Assembly: GCA_035288405.1 (NCBI GenBank)
Contig: DATEAK010000335.1
Span: forward strand, 1-12,317
Reading direction: 5' to 3'
DNA: 12,317 bases
From: JACPSX01 sp035288405 [NCBI: bacterium]
GTDB taxonomy: Bacteria; JACPSX01
Shown here: piece after piece, positions 7,092 to 12,317 of the stretch
How positions within the stretch are numbered: position 1 is the stretch's first letter
Layout of the letters: every line of letters begins with the position of its first letter
The notes under the pieces: model-generated
What the model saw: the letters and a program-made list of their open reading frames with translations, nothing else
The model's database searches: none
Told to the model about the DNA's origin: nothing
Made by a program: the position numbers and the translations under genes

Positions 7092-8819
7092 ATGCGGGCA
7101 TTGACCCTGAAGATGCAGGAATTCCGGATCCCGCATCCGAGCCACTTAGCCATTGGCGTCCTGGCCGCTGTCGCCTCCCTGTTCATCATCATTCCCGTCC
7201 TGACGATCATTATCACCAGCTTTCGCATTGGTCTACCCGGGGAAACCTCCGCCCTCACCCTGGAGAACTACCGGGAGGCGTTCCTGGATCCCTTTACCTG
7301 GCAGGTGCTGAAAAACACGGTTTTCTTTGCTCTGGGAACCATTGTAGTCATCTTCTTTTTCGCGGTTCCCGCCGCCTGGCTCATCGAGAGAACCGACATC
7401 CCTTGCCGGCGCCTTTGGCTCACGCTCATGGGTTTGGGCATTGTGATCCCCACGTTCCTAAAGGCGATCGCCTGGATTCTTCTCCTAAGTCCAAAGATCG
7501 GTATCCTCAACAAGCTGTTTATGGAGATCCTGGGACTGGATACGGCGCCCATTAGCATCTACAACCTTTGGGGCATGTCCTTCATCCAGGGCATCATCCT
7601 CACTCCACCGGCCTTCTTCATGATCGCTGCCGCGTACAAATCCATGGACCCAAGCCTGGAGGAGGCCGCCTTTGTAAGCGGCGTGGGCAGGTTGAAGACC
7701 CTCTTCTTTATTAACCTACGCCTGACCTTGCCCGCGATTCTGGCCGCAATCCTTTACCTCTTTATTACCACCATCGAGGTTTTCGAGATTCCAGGCCTCA
7801 TTGGCGCCCCGGCTCGGATCTTCGTGTTCAGTACCTTGATCTATTACGCCACCCATCCTGAAGTGGGACTCCCCAAGTATGGACTGGCCGGAGCCTACGG
7901 GATGATCATGCTGGTTCTCGCCTTCGCCAGCAGCTACCTCTACTTTCGCGTCATCCGCCAGAGCCACAAGTACGTAGTGATTACCGGGAAGGGGTACCGG
8001 CCCAGATTAATCGAGCTCGGACGGATGAAGAGTTTGGCCGTTCTCTTCCTTTTGTTCTACTTCACACTGGAGATTTTCCTGCCCTTTGTCACCCTGGTAT
8101 GGGCTTCGCTGGTGCCCTATATCCAGGTCCCCTCCGCCGAGGCGTTCTCAAAAATTACCCTGGCCAATTATCTGAAGGTCCCCGACTATTCGGGCTGGAA
8201 ACCCATCCTGAACACAGTCCTTCTCATGCTCAGCGCGCCGACCATCAGCATATTCTTGAGCCTCATCATCTCCTGGGTCGTGATCCGCTCTCAAGTCAGG
8301 GGACGCTACCTCCTGGACGGGATTGCTTTCCTCCCTCACGCGGTGGCCAGCATCCTGTTCGCCGTGGCGCTCTCATACATAGCTCTCGTCTACCGTCAAT
8401 TTTTCCCTCTCTACGGAACTCTGGCCATCATCATTTTAGCGAACGCCATTAAGTACGTCAGCTTCGGCACCCGGACCCTCAACGGGGCACTGATTCAGAT
8501 TCATCGGGAGCTGGAAGAAGCAGCCCAAATGACTGGAGCTTCCAACCTGCGAATCCTGCGGAAGATTGTGATTCCACTGATCGGGGCGGCCCTGTTCAAC
8601 AGCTGGCTGTGGATTGCTCTGCTCACCTTTCGTGAGGTTACAATGGCTCTTACCCTGATCTCTCCGAAAAATGTGGTTCTTTCCACCCTGGTTTGGAACC
8701 TGTGGGGAGCGGGGTATGTGCCCGAGGCAGCCGCTATGGGGGTCATCCTGGTCTTTGTTTTGGCCGGTTTTGTCGTTGTGGCTCGAAAAATCGGAGAGAA
8801 AGGAATTCAAACTTTATAA
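7092..8819 (+). CDS. Fused two-domain ABC transporter permease (FbpB/SfuB/AfuB-like)
   Basis: A 575-residue inner-membrane protein with many hydrophobic segments (the first at about 19-42). It has two permease halves, each ending in an ATPase-contacting EAA loop: EEAAFVSGVG at 190-199 and EEAAQMTGAS at 475-484, each followed by a hydrophobic stretch with a conserved Pro (214 and 495). This is the normal architecture and length of the COG1178 permeases that pair with COG1840 binding proteins, so one polypeptide forms the whole channel. AAGGAG at 7078-7083 lies eight bases before the ATG. An out-of-frame ATG at 7087 opens a 5-codon frame ending at 7104, but its spacing from the Shine-Dalgarno is too short. 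The matching ATPase gene is not in this window. The substrate is presumably whatever the five upstream receptors bind. Confidence 0.95.
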   Translation: MRALTLKMQEFRIPHPSHLAIGVLAAVASLFIIIPVLTIIITSFRIGLPGETSALTLENYREAFLDPFTWQVLKNTVFFALGTIVVIFFFAVPAAWLIERTDIPCRRLWLTLMGLGIVIPTFLKAIAWILLLSPKIGILNKLFMEILGLDTAPISIYNLWGMSFIQGIILTPPAFFMIAAAYKSMDPSLEEAAFVSGVGRLKTLFFINLRLTLPAILAAILYLFITTIEVFEIPGLIGAPARIFVFSTLIYYATHPEVGLPKYGLAGAYGMIMLVLAFASSYLYFRVIRQSHKYVVITGKGYRPRLIELGRMKSLAVLFLLFYFTLEIFLPFVTLVWASLVPYIQVPSAEAFSKITLANYLKVPDYSGWKPILNTVLLMLSAPTISIFLSLIISWVVIRSQVRGRYLLDGIAFLPHAVASILFAVALSYIALVYRQFFPLYGTLAIIILANAIKYVSFGTRTLNGALIQIHRELEEAAQMTGASNLRILRKIVIPLIGAALFNSWLWIALLTFREVTMALTLISPKNVVLSTLVWNLWGAGYVPEAAAMGVILVFVLAGFVVVARKIGEKGIQTL

Positions 8820-8823
8820 GTAC

Positions 8824-8916
8824 TCGGCGTTCAGCAATCAGTCCGGGATCCGGAAGGGGAAGTGAACTCAAAACATCAAAAGCTGAGGGCTGCAAGCTGA
8901 TCACTGACCGCTTAGT
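8824..8916. repeat. Degenerate heptamer repeats (GCTGANN type) in both orientations
   Basis: At 8882-8916 five consecutive 7-base units read GCTGAGG, GCTGCAA, GCTGATC, ACTGACC and GCTTAGT. At 8824-8844 three units of the complementary type read TCGGCGT, TCAGCAA and TCAGTCC. The two blocks are thus in opposite orientation, about 37 bases apart, with a TCCGG-GAT-CCGGA stem at 8842-8854. Intergenic seven-base periodic GCTGA repeats of this kind are, as I recall, scattered in some bacterial genomes; the function is unknown. They lie between the permease operon and the downstream enzymes. Confidence 0.5.
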
Positions 8917-8922
8917 TACTTC

Positions 8923-8956
8923 TTTACTTTCGAGTTCCGGTTGTGATAGGTATGGT
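8923..8956 (+). promoter_or_regulatory. Weak promoter candidate for the downstream enzyme operon
   Basis: The 226-base gap 8820-9045 should hold a promoter for the next genes. TTTACT at 8923-8928 repeats the -35 hexamer seen at 2397. The possible -10 elements are TAGGTA at 8947-8952 (18-base spacer, preceded by TGA) or TATGGT at 8951-8956 with TTCGAG as the -35. Each match is poor, so only the region, not the exact site, is suggested. Confidence 0.2.
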
Positions 8957-9045
8957 TCATCCCGATCGATATCTGCGTTTTTCAACCGAACTCACAAACG
9001 GGGCCAACTCTCAGTTCAGACTGCTTCTAGAAGGAGGACTCTCAA

Positions 9046-10347
9046 ATGATTTCCACTCAAGAACTGGAGCAATACCTCCCCTATGCCCGCCACGTGGCTC
9101 AGGGACCCGCCGTGCGGCGCAGCTTGCCCGCCGGATACGGGATCAAGCCGGGAATGCGGGTCCTGGTTGCCGTCGACAGCTACTACGATGAACTCGTGGT
9201 CGAGGTCATTGTGCGGGCCATTCGCGAAGAAGGGGCCAAGGTGGACGTCTTCTCGGCGGACATGGGACCTGACCGGGAGTGCGATGAGTTGGATGAGATC
9301 CGGACTTTTATGGGAAACACTCCCTACGGGGGGAAAGAGCCCATCGAGCCGCCGATATGGCGGAAAGACATTGAGAAACTCACCGAGATGATGGGATACG
9401 ATCTCCTCGTGCGAGGGCTGGGCGGGCCCACGCCCAAGACTCCCTTCCGCTATGAAGGGATCCCCTGGATCAGCCGGGATATGCTTCCCGCCATCATGTT
9501 TCCTAATGAACTCTGGGACCTGGTCCAGCGCAAGGCCTGGGGGCCCATCTGGGAAAACGGCCCCGGAAGCAGGGTCCGGGTGACCGATCCCGAGGGCACC
9601 GACTACAGCTTCACTTTTCTTGAAGAGCACTTTGAGAACCCTCGTTACGGGTTTGGACGGGAACCCTTCTGGGGCCACCTCCACGGCCATCCCGTGCCTC
9701 CTTACACCGAGAAAGAAGACGCTGCCGGAGTTGTGGCAGGCACCACAAACCATATGAGTCTTCCCTTTCCTCACATCCGGGTCCATGTGGAAAGAGGGCA
9801 AGTGCAGCGCATCGAAGGGGGCGGCAAATACGGGGACGCCTGGCGCCAGCTCCTGGAAGCCACCAAGAACATCCATTATCCGGACTACCCCAAGCCGGGT
9901 CTCTTCTGGCTCTGGGAAACCGCCATCGGTACGAACCCCAAGTTCGTGCGGCCCCGGAAGGTCCTCATGCGGTCACGGGGTACGGTCTGCGACCGCCTGC
10001 GCTCCGGAATCATCCATGTCGGTATGGGAACCCGCATCTTCAGTCCCTCCGAGGACTGGGCCCGGGAAAAAGAAGTCCCCTTCGGCCACATTCACGTGCA
10101 CCTCTGTTTCTCAACATATGAACTCACCTCGAAGAAGGGAGAAAAATTCAAGATCCTCGACCATGGCCACCTGACCGCTCTGGATGATCCCGATGTGGTG
10201 GCCCTTGCCGCGAAATACGGAGACCCCAAGGAACTCCTTAAAGAGTCCTGGATCCCCTCGATTCCGGGGATCAACGCCCCCGGGAACTATATGAACGACT
10301 TCGCCCGTGACCCTGCCTCCTATATCAGGGCCCACGAGCCTGCCTGA
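9046..10347 (+). CDS. Distant M29 aminopeptidase-like (AmpS/PepS-type) protein
   Basis: 433 residues, no signal peptide, probably cytoplasmic. AAGGAGG lies nine bases before ATG 9046. The N-terminal part, GIKPGMRVLVAVDSYYDEL at about 32-50 followed by AIREEGAKVDVFS, resembles the opening domain of M29 leucyl aminopeptidases. So does the later order of segments: RVTDPEGTDYSFTF at 178-191, AAGVVAGTTNH at 226-236, HVERGQVQRIEGG at 247-259, WETAIGTNPK at 290-299, IIHVGMGTR at 322-330 and FGHIHVHLCF at 346-355. Candidate metal ligands by position are E291, H324 and the His cluster at 348-352, but I cannot align them securely. The similarity is weak overall, so peptidase activity is unproven and an amidase-like hydrolase is an alternative. 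It is followed 68 bases later by a HyuB-family gene, suggesting a shared pathway. The gene is certain; its function is tentative. Confidence 0.85.
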   Translation: MISTQELEQYLPYARHVAQGPAVRRSLPAGYGIKPGMRVLVAVDSYYDELVVEVIVRAIREEGAKVDVFSADMGPDRECDELDEIRTFMGNTPYGGKEPIEPPIWRKDIEKLTEMMGYDLLVRGLGGPTPKTPFRYEGIPWISRDMLPAIMFPNELWDLVQRKAWGPIWENGPGSRVRVTDPEGTDYSFTFLEEHFENPRYGFGREPFWGHLHGHPVPPYTEKEDAAGVVAGTTNHMSLPFPHIRVHVERGQVQRIEGGGKYGDAWRQLLEATKNIHYPDYPKPGLFWLWETAIGTNPKFVRPRKVLMRSRGTVCDRLRSGIIHVGMGTRIFSPSEDWAREKEVPFGHIHVHLCFSTYELTSKKGEKFKILDHGHLTALDDPDVVALAAKYGDPKELLKESWIPSIPGINAPGNYMNDFARDPASYIRAHEPA

Positions 10348-10415
10348 GACCGGAGATCAAAACCCGCGCCGTCTTGCCACAGGTAGAGGGACAAGAACGC
10401 GATCGGAGGAGGAAT

Positions 10416-12176
10416 ATGAGCAAGATTGACCCCACCACATTGGCCGTCATGCGGGATGCTTTCGTGAGCATCGCCCACGATATGAGCCGGCTTCTGATCA
10501 GGACCTCCGGGAACTATATCACCGCAGAATTGCGCGACCACCACACCGGCGTTTACGACCGCAGCGGCAGGGTAATTGCCTCTTCCTTTACGTTGCCGGC
10601 CCTGGCGGGTGCAGGACGCCTGCAGGCCCAACTCGTGGCGGAAATGTATAAAGGCGACATCTATCCAGGGGACGAGTTCATCATGAACTGCCCCTACGCT
10701 GCCTACGGCACGCACATCCCGGACTGGAGCTTTGTCCGTCCCATCTTTTACAAGGACGAACTGGTGCTGTTCGCCTTCTCCAAAACGCACCAGCTCGATA
10801 GCAGCGGGGCCTACCCCGGCGGATATTTTCCCAAGGCGTACGACATCCACGCCGAGGGGCTGCTGATTCCGTGCATCAAGTGGGCGGAGAAAGGAGTACC
10901 GAACAAGGCTGTCCAGGAACTCATCCTCCACAACGTTCGGTATCGGGATCGGCAAACGCTGGACATCGAGGCCATGTTTGCCTCTCTGAAGCTCTGCGAG
11001 GAGCGCAGCTTCAAAATCCTGGAGAGATACGGAAAGGACACGGTGCTGCGCTACATCGATGAGATGATCGATATCATGCACCGAACCGTCAAAGCCCAGA
11101 TTGTCAAGATACCCGATGGCACCTATTACGGAGAGTCCGCGGCCGATGACGACGGCACCCACCCGGACGTGCCCATCTGGGTCCGCTGCAAAGCCACGAT
11201 TCAGGGGGATGACCTCTTCTTCGACCTGACGGGAAGCGACCCCCAGACCGATTATGTCTCAAGCCCCTGGGCAAACACCCAGCCCCGGGTCGCCGCAGCA
11301 TTCTTTACTGTCCTCGATCCGAGCCTGGCCTTTTACCACAACGAAGGGAGCTACAACGCCTTCCGGGTTTACGCTCCCAAGGGCAGCGTGGTGAACCCCA
11401 CCTACCCCACTACCGTTGGAGCCTGCCCTGTCAACGTAGGCCTGCAGATCTTTGAGGTCGTCCTCAAGTGCCTGGGCCAGGCTGTCCCCGAGATGGTCAC
11501 ATCGGGTTGGGCCCGCCAGCTTGCTCTGGACGAGTTCGGCATCGACCGCGCCGGGAAGCGGTATTTCACCGCGCAATTTAGTTCCCATGGAGGCTCGGGG
11601 GCCGTGTGGGGCCACGACGGCTGGCCCCATCTCGGGATGTTCTCTTCTCTCGGAGCCCTGAGGAAGGGAAATGTGGAAATCATCGAAACACGCTACCCCT
11701 GGCGAATCCTCCGCTACGGCATGCGCACGGACAGCATGGGCCACGGGCGCTGGCGTGGGGGGTCGGGTATCCACATCGAATGGCTGAACGACTCAAACAA
11801 GGAACACGCTTTCACGACGGGGAATGCGGACGGTATCCTGACGGATATTTACGCCCTCAGGGGGGGCACCATTCCGCCACGCAATGAGCAGTTCCTGCTG
11901 AAAAAGAAGAGCGGCGAGCGAATTTTCCTGCACACGAAGCGGGGTCCGTTCTTTTTGGAAGAAGAGGACATCCTGGTGCAAAAGTCCATGGGGGGCGCCG
12001 GGATCGGAAATGCCATCGAGCGGGATCCGGAAAAGGTCCGCTGGGACGTGGTCAACGAGTACATCTCCCTGGAAACGGCCAGGGAAGTTTACAAGGTGAT
12101 CCTGGATCCCAAGACTCTTGAGATTGATGCAGAGGCAACCCGAAGGCTACGCGAGAGCGTGCCCTCTGCCCCCTAG
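10416..12176 (+). CDS. Hydantoinase B/oxoprolinase (HyuB) family protein
   Basis: 586 residues, the usual size for HyuB (about 520-600). ATG 10416 follows GGAGGAGG at 10405-10412; an in-frame ATG at 10374 lacks a comparable ribosome site. Family signatures: the opening IDPTTLAVMRDAFVSIA at 4-20, DRSGRVIA at 48-55, the GD-EF block with THIPDW at 99-104, DIHAEGLLIP at 143-152, IPDGTYYGE at 232-240, LFFDLTGSDPQ at 267-277, and glycine-rich RYGMRTDSMGHGRWRGGSG near 435-455. HyuB proteins act with HyuA as ATP-dependent hydrolases or carboxylases on hydantoins, 5-oxoproline or ketones. Two usual motifs look altered: family NDPY reads NCPY at 91-94, and the His-Asp-Gly-Gly region reads THQLDSSG at 124-131. 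No HyuA is present in the window. The next gene starts 18 bases downstream. Confidence 0.92.
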   Translation: MSKIDPTTLAVMRDAFVSIAHDMSRLLIRTSGNYITAELRDHHTGVYDRSGRVIASSFTLPALAGAGRLQAQLVAEMYKGDIYPGDEFIMNCPYAAYGTHIPDWSFVRPIFYKDELVLFAFSKTHQLDSSGAYPGGYFPKAYDIHAEGLLIPCIKWAEKGVPNKAVQELILHNVRYRDRQTLDIEAMFASLKLCEERSFKILERYGKDTVLRYIDEMIDIMHRTVKAQIVKIPDGTYYGESAADDDGTHPDVPIWVRCKATIQGDDLFFDLTGSDPQTDYVSSPWANTQPRVAAAFFTVLDPSLAFYHNEGSYNAFRVYAPKGSVVNPTYPTTVGACPVNVGLQIFEVVLKCLGQAVPEMVTSGWARQLALDEFGIDRAGKRYFTAQFSSHGGSGAVWGHDGWPHLGMFSSLGALRKGNVEIIETRYPWRILRYGMRTDSMGHGRWRGGSGIHIEWLNDSNKEHAFTTGNADGILTDIYALRGGTIPPRNEQFLLKKKSGERIFLHTKRGPFFLEEEDILVQKSMGGAGIGNAIERDPEKVRWDVVNEYISLETAREVYKVILDPKTLEIDAEATRRLRESVPSAP

Positions 12177-12194
12177 ATTGCGAAAGGAGAGACC

Positions 12195-12317
12195 ATGGGC
12201 GGAAAGATTCTCTGCAAAGGTTACGTGATTCTAGTCGCGCTGCTCTTCTGTTCCCTGACCCTCGGGGCTCCAGCTTGGGCGGCAGAAAGTGCCAGCGGTC
12301 CCATCAAGATCGGCGTG
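12195..12317 (+). CDS. Branched-chain amino acid-type ABC binding protein, N-terminus (partial, runs off the window)
   Basis: 41 codons to the window edge. AAAGGAGA at 12183-12190 precedes ATG 12195 by four bases. The peptide has a basic start (MGGKILCKGY), a hydrophobic core at about 10-25 and a likely cleavage at AWA-AE near residues 28-29. The mature start, SGPIKIGV, is the typical first beta-strand of periplasmic LivJ-type (Peripla_BP_6) receptors. A separate importer gene set may therefore follow, unlike the COG1840 system upstream. It is 18 bases from the HyuB stop, so probably in the same transcript. Only the N-terminus is visible, so the family call rests on the signal peptide plus that short motif. 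Confidence 0.65.
   Translation, partial: MGGKILCKGYVILVALLFCSLTLGAPAWAAESASGPIKIGV

Noticed and set aside
6150-7145. 331-codon open frame on the minus strand
   Set aside because: It overlaps SBP5 completely on the opposite strand. Similar antisense frames appear opposite the other receptor copies because the receptors share sequence.
8842-8854. Rho-independent terminator after the permease
   Set aside because: The TCCGG-GAT-CCGGA stem is only five pairs and is followed by purines rather than a T run.
8943-9191. Short + strand frame overlapping the start of the M29-like gene
   Set aside because: It lacks a good ribosome site and overlaps the real gene in another frame; its composition is not protein-like.
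9016-9876. 286-codon open frame on the minus strand
   Set aside because: It lies antisense within the well-supported 9046-10347 gene, has no family resemblance and no ribosome site. Long antisense frames are expected in GC-rich coding DNA.
10320-11162. 280-codon open frame on the minus strand
   Set aside because: It is antisense to the clear HyuB-family gene; its sequence shows no recognisable domain.
1-12317. CRISPR arrays, tRNA or rRNA genes, insertion sequences
   Set aside because: I saw no spaced identical repeats of CRISPR length, no tRNA-like folds, no transposase and no terminal inverted repeats. The only large repeats are the diverged receptor genes.

Overview
This 12.3 kb window is bacterial accessory metabolism and transport DNA. 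All genes are on the + strand, tightly packed, and preceded by strong Shine-Dalgarno sequences. It is GC-rich by eye. Gene content and style (COG1840-type binding proteins, ornithine cyclodeaminase-family enzymes, hydantoinase B-like proteins) resemble uncultured soil or sediment Gram-negative bacteria, for example deltaproteobacterial or Rokubacteria/NC10-like lineages. That assignment is inference only. The signal peptides and binding-protein/permease genes fit a Gram-negative cell with a periplasm.

Layout. (1) 1-2248: a secreted solute-binding protein (SBP1, 70-1143), then an ornithine cyclodeaminase/mu-crystallin-family dehydrogenase (1181-2248). (2) 2249-2615: a 367-base AT-richer gap with a weak terminator candidate, a good sigma70-like promoter candidate (2397-2425) and a long leader containing an inverted repeat. 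(3) 2616-8819: a compact operon of four more paralogous binding proteins (SBP2 2616, SBP3 3746, SBP4 4841, SBP5 5991) and one fused two-domain ABC permease (7092-8819). (4) 8820-9045: a gap with degenerate heptamer repeats of the GCTGANN type in both orientations. (5) 9046-12317: a probable second transcript with a distant M29-aminopeptidase-like protein (9046-10347), a hydantoinase B/oxoprolinase-family protein (10416-12176), and the first 41 codons of a branched-chain-amino-acid-type periplasmic binding protein (12195 to the window edge).

How the parts may work together. Five related binding proteins sit beside only one permease, and no ATPase lies in the window. The simplest reading is several alternative ligand receptors feeding one importer, whose ATPase is encoded elsewhere. 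SBP1 and SBP2 are the same length and about 80% identical by hand alignment; they flank the dehydrogenase gene. SBP3-5 form a second, more diverged group. The framework motifs are constant, but the segments expected to line the ligand cleft differ. None has the adjacent tyrosine pair of ferric-ion-binding FbpA, so an organic ligand is more likely than Fe3+. The downstream enzymes act on amino-acid-like or cyclic amide compounds in their families, so uptake and catabolism of nitrogenous organic compounds is a reasonable but unproven theme.

The most notable points are the five-receptor array, the dehydrogenase with altered family active-site positions, and the HyuB-like protein that lacks a HyuA partner in view and sits next to an M29-like protein.
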